Shown one piece after another: positions 24,778-32,838 of a DNA stretch of 64,000 nt. Numbering within the stretch: the stretch's first letter is position 1; the number at the start of each line of letters is the position of its first letter. Under the pieces are notes generated by a model that did no database searches, was not told the origin of the DNA, and was given only the letters and a program-made list of their open reading frames with translations. Made by a program: the position numbers and the translations under genes. The DNA comes from Paenibacillus pabuli NBRC 13638 (GTDB lineage: Bacteria > Bacillota > Bacilli > Paenibacillales > Paenibacillaceae), in assembly GCF_001514495.1 (NCBI RefSeq), contig NZ_BCNM01000002.1:248001-312000 (forward strand). Reading direction: 5' to 3'.

Positions 24778-25511
24778 TCCATAGCATGTAGAACCTTGCT
24801 TGGATCGCTGATTTCTTCCAAACGTTCAATCAGTTGCTTTGCGACATCCTCTGGCGATCTTAATTGACCTGCTTCATACACCTGACCGAATACCTCAGAC
24901 AATGCGAATTCCTCTGCACTCTTGCCTCTTGCCACAGCCTGCAGCTCAGTATCTACCATCCCCGGATCGAAGGCAATCACTTCAACGGGATTGGATTGCC
25001 CGGATTGCTCCATCGCTACGCACTGGGTGAACATGTTCATCCCTGCTTTGGACGTACAGTAAGATGCCATTGAAGGTGCCGGATAACTTCCTGAACCGGA
25101 AGACACATTGACTATTTTTCTTCGTGTGCTCAGGTGGTTGGTGAGTTGTATAAAAGATGAGGTCATGATCATGGGTGCTGCCAAACTGATGTTCAGATGA
25201 AGACGGATCTCCTCGGCGTTGCAATGGTCTATTGGTTTCAACGGCTCCAGCATCGCTGCATTGTTTATGAGCCCAATGAATTCAGCCTCTTGCAAAGGAA
25301 TCTTTTTCAAAATGCTTGAGACAAGGTCGGCGATGCTATGGATATCTGCAAGATCAAACTGAATATGCTGGTAACGCATATACGTTTCCTCCAATTCAGA
25401 CGTTCCGCGTGCAATACCATAGACGTGATCTCCCTTTTCCAATAACAGCTCGGCGATCTGTTTGCCGATTCCTTTGGATGTACCTGTAATAATAAAATAC
25501 CTTTGTCCCAT
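24771..25511 (-). CDS. Short-chain dehydrogenase/reductase (YueD-like)
   Basis: A 246-residue NAD(P)H-dependent oxidoreductase. The cofactor loop T-G-T-S-K-G-I-G is at residues 9-16, N-N-A-A-M near 88, the catalytic serine in V-S-S-G-S-G near 138 and the Y-x3-K pair in Y-C-T-S-K near 151-155. Overall it resembles Bacillus YueD, a sepiapterin/benzil reductase-like SDR. It is followed downstream by bceR, but a 100-base gap and the repeat separate them. Physiological substrate unknown. Confidence 0.88.
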   Translation of the reverse strand: MGQRYFIITGTSKGIGKQIAELLLEKGDHVYGIARGTSELEETYMRYQHIQFDLADIHSIADLVSSILKKIPLQEAEFIGLINNAAMLEPLKPIDHCNAEEIRLHLNISLAAPMIMTSSFIQLTNHLSTRRKIVNVSSGSGSYPAPSMASYCTSKAGMNMFTQCVAMEQSGQSNPVEVIAFDPGMVDTELQAVARGKSAEEFALSEVFGQVYEAGQLRSPEDVAKQLIERLEEISDPSKVLHAMEG

Positions 25512-25575
25512 TTTCTAGCCGCCTTTCTCTCGCTTTGTACAATACTGGTCAAACCTACGACCTTTAAATCGATAA

Positions 25576-26295
25576 CTATACGTTGGGTTTTCTCCATAAG
25601 GTCACCCACAAAATGGGCAAGCCAAAACACATATCCTCCTGGCCCTTCGTCTTCATCGGGCGCAACTCTACGCACTCAAATGGATCTTCCAGCAAATAGC
25701 GAAGCTTTTCCTCCGTAAAAGCCAGACCGCCTTTCATCGACTTCTCACGATATACCTCCCAATCGTCCATAACGCTCTCCGGTCCACCCTGACCACCAAA
25801 TCCTGGAGCAAAGCAGGTCATCCCAAAATACCCTCCAGGTTTGAGTCCGTTGTGAATCATCTGTATGTAGGGAATTCGCTGATGTGGCAGCAGATGATGC
25901 AGACAGCCCGAATCATAGACGAGATCGTACTCTTCCTGTGGCGTAAGTTCAAATGCGGATTTACATTCAAAATTCACTTCAAGCTGTTCTTCCGCTGCTC
26001 TTTCTTTCGCCCAAGCAATGGCTTGCTCCGAGAGATCATAAGCATCCACTTCATAGCCTTCGCGAGTTAGATACAGTGCATTTCTTCCCGGACCACATCC
26101 GAGTTCCAATGCTTTGCCCCCAGCTAATATTCCTGAATTCACATGCGCTACCAGATTTTCGTCCGGTTTGTTTGGAAAAAAGGGGATTGGACGGTTCCGA
26201 TCTTCATAAAACGGCTCCCAAAATTGCTTTGCTGATCTGAACTCTGCATCGAGCATGTCATATAGATCTTGGACACTTTTAATCGTATTTTTCAC
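25576..26295 (-). CDS. SAM-dependent methyltransferase, class I
   Basis: Start chosen as GTG at 26295, nine bases after AGGAGG; the longer frame to 26397 would bury that site. The 239-residue product has the SAM motif A-L-E-L-G-C-G-P-G-R-N near 60, the acidic end of strand 2 in V-D-A-Y-D-L-S near 80, and Y-D-L-V-Y-D-S-G-C-L-H-H-L near 120. It resembles small-molecule or TehB-like methyltransferases. Its stop lies 64 bases before the SDR start, so the two may be co-transcribed. Confidence 0.86.
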   Translation of the reverse strand: MKNTIKSVQDLYDMLDAEFRSAKQFWEPFYEDRNRPIPFFPNKPDENLVAHVNSGILAGGKALELGCGPGRNALYLTREGYEVDAYDLSEQAIAWAKERAAEEQLEVNFECKSAFELTPQEEYDLVYDSGCLHHLLPHQRIPYIQMIHNGLKPGGYFGMTCFAPGFGGQGGPESVMDDWEVYREKSMKGGLAFTEEKLRYLLEDPFECVELRPMKTKGQEDMCFGLPILWVTLWRKPNV

Positions 26296-26484
26296 AGATA
26301 CATTCCTCCTCATATTCACAAAACAGCCTTCATATTCCCTCTTATGTATCGACCTCTGTACACACCAATTGCCCGCTTCATCACGGTTTATGCGCAAATT
26401 AACTACACTCTATTATAACATTTTCACCCAATCTTACTCTATTTTCCTTGTACAATTCTAGCCGGAAATAGCCTGTATCCTATT

Positions 26485-26534
26485 GAAAAAACGACGTTCA
26501 GAAGAAAGAAATCCTCTATCTCCCAGACGTCGTT
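26485..26534 (-). terminator. Rho-independent terminator
   Basis: AACGACGT and ACGTCGTT arms flank a 33-base loop and are followed by six T on the minus strand. It lies after the GNAT gene that ends at 26558. Confidence 0.7.
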
Positions 26535-26557
26535 ATTCATCATTGTTGAGGGTCCAA

Positions 26558-27064
26558 TTAGCTTAACTTCTTCGTAAGATACAGTACGACATCGTCATCA
26601 ATGGTCGTTTCATCGCCCCACTTGAGATAACGATCATGCTTGTGAATACCCTGACCATCCGGAATATATCCACGACGGGCATACAGAATTTGAGCTTTGC
26701 CATAATCGGAAAACACCCCGACACCAATCCCTGCTGTATCGGCTCTCTCCTGAATCACTTCTTCTGCCCGGTCCATCAACCGTGTGCCTATTCCCTGACG
26801 CTGATACTTGATCAGCACATTAAAATCATTGATTTCCGGAATGCCCTTTTCCCTGAATGATGGGTAGTACGACTTCCACAATACATTCACGTATCCGGCA
26901 AAAACTCCATTAAGCTCCGCTACCAGAGTCACCCGCTCACCATTCTGCTGTTCTGCAAGATAGTGCAAATACTGCTCTGCTGATTTCTCCCAGCCCTGTT
27001 CCTGAAACGCTTGAGATATGATCACTGGGTCGCTTTCATTCAATAGTCTGATATGTATATTCAT
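26558..27064 (-). CDS. GNAT family N-acetyltransferase
   Basis: A 168-residue acetyltransferase with loop K-Y-Q-R-Q-G-I-G-T-R near residue 94, preceded by I-N-D-F-N-V-L-I. An unusual Y-P-S-F-R segment stands in the middle and the end is Y-A-R-R-G-Y-I-P-D-G. AAGGAG lies 9 bases before the ATG. It is followed by a terminator and preceded, 20 bases away, by a Nudix gene, suggesting a short operon with that gene and the DinB gene. Confidence 0.88.
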   Translation of the reverse strand: MNIHIRLLNESDPVIISQAFQEQGWEKSAEQYLHYLAEQQNGERVTLVAELNGVFAGYVNVLWKSYYPSFREKGIPEINDFNVLIKYQRQGIGTRLMDRAEEVIQERADTAGIGVGVFSDYGKAQILYARRGYIPDGQGIHKHDRYLKWGDETTIDDDVVLYLTKKLS

Positions 27065-27084
27065 TGAAGTAATCTCCTTAATAG

Positions 27085-27555
27085 TTATAGATATTCAGAC
27101 AAATTTAGATCCACAAAGTGTTCGCGTGTTCCTTTGGCAGAATACCCCTTCCACTGATGCAATAAAGAATAAAACATGTCTCCAAAACTCATACCCTCTG
27201 GCAGTATATCCACCATTTTTATCGCACCAATTTCCGAATTAGGTTCCATCGATACAGCACGGAATTCCGTAATATTCGCATAATAGACCATGCCAAGTTT
27301 TCCGTTCATTTCATAGATTCCGAAAGGTTCAAGCATAAACTTCATTGCCCCTGTCTCTTCATACAGTTCTCTTCCAGCAGCTGTAAGAACAGATTCGCCA
27401 GCTTCGCGACTACCTCCTGGGAATTCCCATCCTCCACGTTTAAGGTTATGAACCATGACGTATTTTTCCTGGAACTGAGAAACCATGATGACAAACTGAA
27501 TCTCTTGTTCCAATTCATGAAATTCACTTAGTTCCAGCCACTGTTGCTCTATCAT
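27085..27555 (-). CDS. Nudix hydrolase
   Basis: A 156-residue hydrolase of nucleoside-diphosphate-linked compounds. The complete Nudix box G-x5-E-x7-R-E-x-x-E-E-x-G is present (G-S-R-E-A-G-E ... R-E-L-Y-E-E-T-G near 48-70), supplying the magnesium-binding glutamates. GAGGTG lies 9 bases upstream. It may be a house-cleaning (8-oxo-dGTP-type) enzyme; the actual nucleotide is unknown. Confidence 0.88.
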   Translation of the reverse strand: MIEQQWLELSEFHELEQEIQFVIMVSQFQEKYVMVHNLKRGGWEFPGGSREAGESVLTAAGRELYEETGAMKFMLEPFGIYEMNGKLGMVYYANITEFRAVSMEPNSEIGAIKMVDILPEGMSFGDMFYSLLHQWKGYSAKGTREHFVDLNLSEYL

Positions 27556-27583
27556 TAGTAATTACACCTCACATATCTCACTG

Positions 27584-28108
27584 TTAGATTCCCAACCTGC
27601 TTCTAAGCGAGGTGATATGGGCAACGTGATGTCTACCATGCCAGGCGTATACGCCCAAATTATAGTCCAATCTGGTCGTTTCTTTGGATGCGGGATGATA
27701 AAAGGTTTTGGCATAGTCTGCATCCGTTAATGTGTCTAATAGCGCTACCCAACGACGATGTAACGCATCTAGGATCTGCAAGGAAAGCTCGACGTCCAGC
27801 TCCCGCGAATCACTCAGTTCAGCCCACCGCTCTTCGTAATATGGTCTTATCGTGGGATTATCCTCGGTCAGCGCCAGCTTGAAACGAACCATGCTGTTCA
27901 TGTGGCTATCTGCCATATGGTGTATGACCTGTTTGAGCATCCAGCCCCCTTCCCGGTAAGGCAACCTCAATTGTTCTTCACTCAATCCTTTGACCGCTTC
28001 GCGGGCACGCTCCGGCAGCTCGGCAATATCCTGAATCCATTGCTTCCGCTGCTCTGGTGTGACCTCGCCCGTATGTACAAATGATCCAATCGGGTATCTC
28101 AAATCCAT
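27584..28108 (-). CDS. YfiT/BstA-like DinB-superfamily metal-dependent enzyme
   Basis: A 174-residue four-helix-bundle protein. The N-terminal D-L-R-Y-P-I-G-S-F is characteristic of the YfiT group, in which relatives act as bacillithiol S-transferases. The metal-binding histidines are visible in V-I-H-H-M-A-D-S-H near 66 and in W-H-G-R-H-H-V-A-H near 155. AAGGAGG is 8 bases before the ATG. If bacillithiol is made, this enzyme would conjugate it to toxic electrophiles, fitting the detoxification flavour of this region. Confidence 0.87.
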   Translation of the reverse strand: MDLRYPIGSFVHTGEVTPEQRKQWIQDIAELPERAREAVKGLSEEQLRLPYREGGWMLKQVIHHMADSHMNSMVRFKLALTEDNPTIRPYYEERWAELSDSRELDVELSLQILDALHRRWVALLDTLTDADYAKTFYHPASKETTRLDYNLGVYAWHGRHHVAHITSLRSRLGI

Positions 28109-28159
28109 CGATCATTCCTCCTTGGTTAATTGATTCAATAAAATACCATAGTGCTCTGC

Positions 28160-28702
28160 CTAAGGGGCATACTCCATCAGCCAGCAGTCTCTCATCTGCC
28201 CTTCGTGCAGCTCATGTTCTGGTAAAAGTCTGACCTTCCTGAGACCACACTTCTCGTAACAGGCTATGGCACGATCGTTCCACGTTTGCGGGTCCATGAC
28301 CACTTTCCGGGCTTGCCTCTCGTTGACCAGATAGGCCAACATGGATTGTACTAGTTGTGTGCCAATACCGCGGTTCCAATAATCAGCCTCTCCAATAAAC
28401 TGATCTGTTCCATAGATGATTTCATCCGTGTCTCCGTAACCATACTCATTTCGTTCTTCCTCCTCCAATTCATAGAACTGGATATAGCCGATTGGTTTAC
28501 CTTCATATTCAACCATACAACGATACTCAGCATCGTCCTGTGTATAAAAATTCGCTCTGACCATATTCAGATCATGCGGCCGATCACGGCCTTCGTAATA
28601 TTGGAGCACTTTAGGGTCAGACAACCATTGAACAAGTCGCTGCTCATCTATTTCATCCAATAAACGTACGATAATCTCATTCGATTGATAAATTAGCATC
28701 AT
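28160..28702 (-). CDS. AAC(6')-like aminoglycoside acetyltransferase family protein
   Basis: A 180-residue GNAT enzyme with the distinctive pattern of the AAC(6')-type group: W-L-S-D-P-x-V-L-x-Y-Y-E-G-R-D near residue 27, then I-G-Y-I-Q-F-Y and I-Y-G-T-D-Q-F-I-G-E-x-D-Y-W-N-R-G-I-G-T. It continues with V-V-M-D-P-Q-T-W-N-x-R-A-I-x-C-Y-E-K-C-G. These features place it close to AAC(6') resistance enzymes, though chromosomal relatives do not always act on aminoglycosides. Its ATG overlaps the stop of the upstream membrane-protein gene as ATGA. Confidence 0.85.
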   Translation of the reverse strand: MMLIYQSNEIIVRLLDEIDEQRLVQWLSDPKVLQYYEGRDRPHDLNMVRANFYTQDDAEYRCMVEYEGKPIGYIQFYELEEEERNEYGYGDTDEIIYGTDQFIGEADYWNRGIGTQLVQSMLAYLVNERQARKVVMDPQTWNDRAIACYEKCGLRKVRLLPEHELHEGQMRDCWLMEYAP

Positions 28703-29241
28703 TCCGCATACTCCTTAATGATTTCCAATGGCTCTCCAGAGACCCAGCTCAGGTCCTTGCCTAACACTTTTTCCTGATGAACATAATAGATCATGGGTAT
28801 CCGAATCGGTTCTGCTTCATCACCCAAAGGATGAATGGTAAAACGCATCTTGTAAGTACCCACTGCATCAGGTATGGAGAACCCTGCAAATTCAGTAATC
28901 GCCGTTGACGACTGCCCCTGTAATGCCTGACGAAGAATTTCTTCCATTGCACCTGTGCTGCCGACGGAAGTAGGTTGAATAAATCGGTTATCCTCTTTGT
29001 CATTAAAAGATATTGAACCCCAGCCTGGTACAAAGGGATATACCATGTGCAAGCCCTTCTCTTCTTTTGTGCGAGTAATGGTTAATTGCACCTCGTATTC
29101 ATCCGTTGCTGTCTGCCGAATCGTGCCCTTCATGTTAACATCCTGCGCTGTAACGCCTGGAGCCAGATTATTATATACAAGAAACACTGCTACAATAATA
29201 ATTGCAATGCCAGTCATCCAAAATATCGTACTTCTTCGCAT
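28699..29241 (-). CDS. Membrane-anchored extracytoplasmic protein of unknown function
   Basis: The start at 29241 follows GGGGG by 8 bases. The 180-residue product has one N-terminal membrane helix (about 7-25, I-F-W-M-T-G-I-A-I-I-I-V-A) and a roughly 150-residue outside domain that looks like an all-beta fold (Y-E-V-Q-L-T-I-T-R, M-R-F-T-I-H-P-L). No lipobox and no known motif. It is translationally coupled to the AAC(6')-like gene, an unexpected pairing. Confidence 0.72.
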   Translation of the reverse strand: MRRSTIFWMTGIAIIIVAVFLVYNNLAPGVTAQDVNMKGTIRQTATDEYEVQLTITRTKEEKGLHMVYPFVPGWGSISFNDKEDNRFIQPTSVGSTGAMEEILRQALQGQSSTAITEFAGFSIPDAVGTYKMRFTIHPLGDEAEPIRIPMIYYVHQEKVLGKDLSWVSGEPLEIIKEYAE

Positions 29242-29379
29242 GCATTTAACCCCCAAGCTGATTAACCGTAAGTCTGAAGTAATTCACTCTCCATTAGGGT
29301 CTGTGTAACTCTGTCCAGTTCCTGAGAAGCAGACCAATCACTATGTGTATTCAAACCATATTTAATCGTATGGATAACG

Positions 29380-30060
29380 CTATTTGCTGACATGGGCCTT
29401 CCAGATATATTTGTGCTCACGCACAGCAATTCTCCCCTCAATCTGATTTTCCTTCAGCTTAACTTGAAGCTGTTCATGGTACTCAGGCCGCGTGTAATCC
29501 GGGTTTCCGGGAATATCGGAAAGAAAGATAGCAAACTCTTTTTCATCCGAGAAAACCATTAAGGCCTCGTTGAATTCCTCAATCTCAATGTCTTCATACT
29601 GATTCGTGCGCAACCTTTCCTGTACTTTGCTTACATCGGTATGAATACCAAAGATCACGCCACCCTTTCGGAGCAATCTCCCATGTTCAATAATGGACGT
29701 AGGTCCTCTCCGGTCATAGATCAGGTCGAACTGTTCGTCTTCGAAGGGCAACTCCGTTTTGGTTGTGGCGCAGACAAAATCAACATTTCTGATGTTACTG
29801 GCTTCAAGGCTAGCCTGTGCAATACGCAGCAGCTCCTTCGAGTTGTCTAAACCCGTAATATGACCGGTATAAGCCGACACTTTTAATGTAAATTCACCAT
29901 GACCACAACCCACATCAAGCACCGAATTATGCTGAGGAAGCAACTGCATCAAACGGGCTTCAAATACATCTTCTGCCGAATTACCCTCCCAGGTAAAAAC
30001 CGACCTGCCCTTGTATCCTCCGTTACGCCGTGCGATCATGTCATACCATTCCATGCCCAA
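29380..30060 (-). CDS. Class I SAM-dependent methyltransferase
   Basis: A 226-residue methyltransferase beginning with TTG, seven bases after GGGGGG. SAM motif V-L-D-V-G-C-G-H-G-E-F near 42 and strand-2 acid in I-T-G-L-D-N-S near 64. Further on are L-P-F-E-D-E-Q-F-D-L-I-Y-D near 100 and L-L-R-K-G-G-V-I near 127. The C-terminal third is acidic and helical. It resembles generic methyltransferase domain 11/25 proteins; the substrate is unknown. It stands alone with 138 bases to the next gene downstream. Confidence 0.85.
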   Translation of the reverse strand: MGMEWYDMIARRNGGYKGRSVFTWEGNSAEDVFEARLMQLLPQHNSVLDVGCGHGEFTLKVSAYTGHITGLDNSKELLRIAQASLEASNIRNVDFVCATTKTELPFEDEQFDLIYDRRGPTSIIEHGRLLRKGGVIFGIHTDVSKVQERLRTNQYEDIEIEEFNEALMVFSDEKEFAIFLSDIPGNPDYTRPEYHEQLQVKLKENQIEGRIAVREHKYIWKAHVSK

Positions 30061-30192
30061 TAGATATCCCCCCAGAAGAAAATCCCATATTAAACAACAT
30101 TCGACACAGACAAGTTGATTCCCCTGTTCCTCAGGTTAACTTTTTTTTCGTCAAAGAGTTTTAACCATTCTCATCTTATGCTTGTTAAAATT

Positions 30193-30221
30193 TGAAACGC
30201 TTCTCTCGTAGGCTCCGTATT
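30193..30221 (+). promoter_or_regulatory. Sigma-W-like ECF promoter of spo0M
   Basis: TGAAAC (30193-30198) and CGTATT (30216-30221) are separated by 17 bases, matching the TGAAAC-N16/17-CGTA pattern of envelope-stress ECF sigma factors. It lies 57 bases upstream of the spo0M start. In B. subtilis spo0M is reported in the sigma-W regulon, which agrees. Confidence 0.6.
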
Positions 30222-30278
30222 AAGGTCGAAGTCGTATTTTTCCCCTGAATAAACCAATAGGATGTGGAGGTTGAACGA

Positions 30279-31052
30279 ATGTCTTTTTTCAAGAAAATGT
30301 TAGCCAGTGTAGGTGTTGGAGCAGCCAAAGTAAATACAGAATTACATACACCTGAGGTTACGCCTGGAGGAGTCATCTCTGGGATCGTGTACATCGAGGG
30401 TGGAGACGTGGAACAGAATGTAGACCGAATCTACCTTACGATCAAAACCCATTACCTACGGGAGCACAATGATCGAAAAGTAAATGAAACTGCCGTTGTA
30501 GCCAAATACTTGCTTACAGAAGGTTTTATATTACAGCCTGGTGCCAAACTGGAGAAATCCTTCTCATTCGATCTGCCCGAAAATCTTCCAATTACACTGC
30601 ACCGTGCAGAAGTATGGGTTGAAACGGGCCTCGATATCTCAAGCGCCATGGACCCCTCAGACCGGGACAGACTGCACGTCGTTCCTACAAAAGATATGAA
30701 TACCGTGCTTGATGCAATTGACCTCCTTGGTTTCAAGCTGCGTGAAGTGACCAATGACTATGCTCCAAAGCTTGGTGGTAATCTTCCCTTTGTACAGGAA
30801 TTTGAATTCGTGCCCACGAGCAAGTTCCGCGGTTATTTGGATGAGCTGGAAGTACTGTTCTACCCGATGGGGGATTCGCTGGAACTGTTACTTCAGATCG
30901 ACCGCCGCGCACGTGGTCTCGGTGGCATTTTCTCTGAGGCGATGGGCACAGACGAGAGCTTTGTCCGTCTGCATCTCTACGAGAGACACCTTGCACGGGG
31001 TGCACATTCGGTCGCTCAAGGTCTGGAAGAAGTCATTTCCAAGCATCTATAA
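30279..31052 (+). CDS. spo0M: Sporulation control protein Spo0M
   Basis: A 257-residue arrestin-like protein, the same length as B. subtilis Spo0M. Start at 30279 (M-S-F-F-K-K-M-L-A-S) follows GGAGG by 8 bases. The N-terminal half is a beta-sandwich (V-N-T-E-L-H-T-P-E-V-T-P-G-G, then G-I-V-Y-I-E-G-G). The C-terminal half contains the family segment F-V-P-T-S-K-F-R-G-Y-L-D-E-L-E-V near 185. Spo0M modulates entry into sporulation and is linked to cell shape. It is monocistronic with an ECF promoter and a strong terminator. Confidence 0.9.
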   Translation: MSFFKKMLASVGVGAAKVNTELHTPEVTPGGVISGIVYIEGGDVEQNVDRIYLTIKTHYLREHNDRKVNETAVVAKYLLTEGFILQPGAKLEKSFSFDLPENLPITLHRAEVWVETGLDISSAMDPSDRDRLHVVPTKDMNTVLDAIDLLGFKLREVTNDYAPKLGGNLPFVQEFEFVPTSKFRGYLDELEVLFYPMGDSLELLLQIDRRARGLGGIFSEAMGTDESFVRLHLYERHLARGAHSVAQGLEEVISKHL

Positions 31053-31076
31053 TCTATTAAAAATAGACCAAAAAAC

Positions 31077-31123
31077 AAAAAACAGTTCTCCTACCAACTT
31101 TCATTGGTATAGAACTGTTTTTT
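31077..31123. terminator. Strong bidirectional terminator
   Basis: Long arms AAAAAACAGTTCT (31077-31089) and AGAACTGTTTTTT (31111-31123), with a nested ACCAA/TTGGT stem inside. A T run on either strand ends both spo0M and the convergent TmrB-like operon. Confidence 0.88.
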
Positions 31124-31160
31124 GGCTATGTTTTTCTTTTATTAATAAACAAAGCCTACC

Positions 31161-31448
31161 TCAAGAACGCTGTGTCCAGCGCTGTATCCCCGAACGAAGA
31201 CCATAGTATGCAGCAGCAAGCAAGAGAAATCCAACAGCAGCGATCAGAATGGAAGTCATATCCCAACGGGCAATAGAGCCAAAAGCAACCTTGGACTGCA
31301 ACATCGTGACGGATGAATCGTTGTTCATTTCAGGTACATAATTAAGCGTCATTAACATGCCTTGAACAACATTCCAAGCCATAAAACCCAGTGTAAATAG
31401 CAAAGTTACCAACAGGGATTCCACACCTAATCGTTTATTGATACTCAT
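31161..31448 (-). CDS. Small two-helix membrane protein
   Basis: A 95-residue protein with two membrane helices, about 11-31 and 66-85, and a 30-residue loop between. It starts 12 bases after the TmrB-like stop; its AGGAGG directly follows that stop codon, so it belongs to the same operon. No known family; a DUF-type small integral protein. Confidence 0.72.
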   Translation of the reverse strand: MSINKRLGVESLLVTLLFTLGFMAWNVVQGMLMTLNYVPEMNNDSSVTMLQSKVAFGSIARWDMTSILIAAVGFLLLAAAYYGLRSGIQRWTQRS

Positions 31449-31460
31449 TATTTTGCCTCC

Positions 31461-31997
31461 TCATTTACGGTTTGGCAACACTTTGGAAATGATAACATTC
31501 ACCACATCATCTGTTGTTTGGTCATCCGTTTGAATGTACTCTTCAAAGCGTGCTCCATGGAATGCTTCGACACACTTAACCGCTTGTTTAAAAGTCCATC
31601 CTCCAGGCTTATCCCCGCGCTTCAACAATCTCTCATGTAATGTTTCCATCGATGTCATCAGGGTAAAATGTAAAAGATCCGCGTCCAGCTCCCTCAGACC
31701 ACGATGGATATAACTGAACTGCTCTGACTTGTAGATGGTCATCGGAACAATCAGATGTTTGTCATACTTCTGTCTGATTTCACGGGCGACCTTCACGGTA
31801 AGGACTTTCCACAGCTCCATATCCTGAAAATCGTCCGTTTTCTCCACTTCCATCTTGACGTCATCCACAATCACGTTTCTTAACATGTAACCAATCTCTT
31901 CAGGATCGTAGATCATGCTGTTCGGAATTCGCGGCTGCAGCTTGGTTGCAGCAGACGTTTTGCCCGAGCCAAATGCCCCATTAATCATCACAATCAT
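31461..31997 (-). CDS. TmrB-like P-loop ATPase
   Basis: A 178-residue protein resembling Bacillus TmrB, which gives tunicamycin resistance by binding the drug. Shared features are the N-terminal I-N-G-A-F-G-S-G-K-T P-loop, Y-D-P-E-x-I/M-G-x-x-L-R near 30, L-I-V-P-M-T-I near 84, H-F-T-L-M-x-S-x-E-T-L near 110 and F-E-x-x-I-Q-T-D near the C-terminus. TmrB itself has a C-terminal membrane-associating extension of about 20 residues, absent here. AGGAGG lies 8 bases before the ATG. Whether it protects against tunicamycin or another nucleoside drug is unknown. Confidence 0.82.
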   Translation of the reverse strand: MIVMINGAFGSGKTSAATKLQPRIPNSMIYDPEEIGYMLRNVIVDDVKMEVEKTDDFQDMELWKVLTVKVAREIRQKYDKHLIVPMTIYKSEQFSYIHRGLRELDADLLHFTLMTSMETLHERLLKRGDKPGGWTFKQAVKCVEAFHGARFEEYIQTDDQTTDDVVNVIISKVLPNRK

Positions 31998-32022
31998 AGT
32001 GACGCCCTCCTGCCTGTCAGAT

Positions 32023-32592
32023 TCAATTCGACAAGAGCTGCTCCAGCTCCTGTTTCAGGCGCTCTTTGTTCGTATCCACATATTGATAAAGGAGTTCAAA
32101 CACCTCTTCATTATCCGATTGCATGCTTAAATGACCCGCTTCCAGCTCCACCCGTTGCAAAACCTCATGGATCTGTTGTCCATGCGTATTCAGGGTCGTC
32201 GTTACATCCTGTTCGGAGAGTGCATTCACATTCTCTCTTAATTGCTCAGGTGTCACACCACTTTCGGATAACATATGCTGGATGTTCTTCAGAATCTCTG
32301 CATCCGCATCATTACCTATGCGCTGCATTGCTTCCGTCGTTTCACCCAGAAACTGTCCGCTTGCATTTTCAAGAAAACCAGTGATGCCACTCATGGACAG
32401 CTCTGTATCCAGATCTACGATTAGAATAGTATCTCGCAAAACCTGTGGAAGTTCAGGTCCGCATTCCCGAATAGTCGCAAATTCCGCACGATACAGATCC
32501 ATGGCTACACTTCCCACCACTTCTTCACCCGACATGCTTTCAAGCTGATCCAAGGGTAACAATTGCTGTAATTCTTCCTGTAATTTGTTCAT
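32023..32592 (-). CDS. DMP19/DUF4375-like protein
   Basis: A 189-residue soluble protein, start at 32592 after AGGAGG (spacing 9). The central segment D-L-D-T-E-L-S-M-S-G-I-T-G-F-L-E-N-A followed by a helix ending A-M-Q-R-I-G matches the DMP19 / DUF4375 pattern (E-x-x-N-G-G-F-x-Q-F-x-x-N), though the second asparagine/glycine positions are changed. DMP19 of Neisseria is a DNA-mimic regulator; most relatives are uncharacterised. The protein is acidic, compatible with mimicry. First gene of the operon with the TmrB-like gene. Confidence 0.6.
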   Translation of the reverse strand: MNKLQEELQQLLPLDQLESMSGEEVVGSVAMDLYRAEFATIRECGPELPQVLRDTILIVDLDTELSMSGITGFLENASGQFLGETTEAMQRIGNDADAEILKNIQHMLSESGVTPEQLRENVNALSEQDVTTTLNTHGQQIHEVLQRVELEAGHLSMQSDNEEVFELLYQYVDTNKERLKQELEQLLSN

Positions 32593-32776
32593 CTCTCTCT
32601 GCCTCCTGTATCTCTCTCTATATATAAGTTGGACGAATGATTTCACACGGGTCCACTATAACTAAACGCCTTTACATCATAGCAGAATAGGTTATATAAG
32701 TTTATCCGTTGTACGTTTGCACCCAATCAATCGCCTGCACACTTTACACGAAATACAGATAAAGTTAACCTGCATT

Positions 32777-32805
32777 TGACTGCTGGAAAATGATCCGCTG
32801 TTATG
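32777..32805 (+). promoter_or_regulatory. Probable sigma-A promoter of the glycosyltransferase gene
   Basis: TTGACT (32777-32782), 17-base spacer, TGTTAT (32800-32805). It supports the later of the possible start codons of the glycosyltransferase. Confidence 0.5.
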
Positions 32806-32838
32806 ATCTTGTCATCAAGAGTCTTGGGAGGGGTTATG

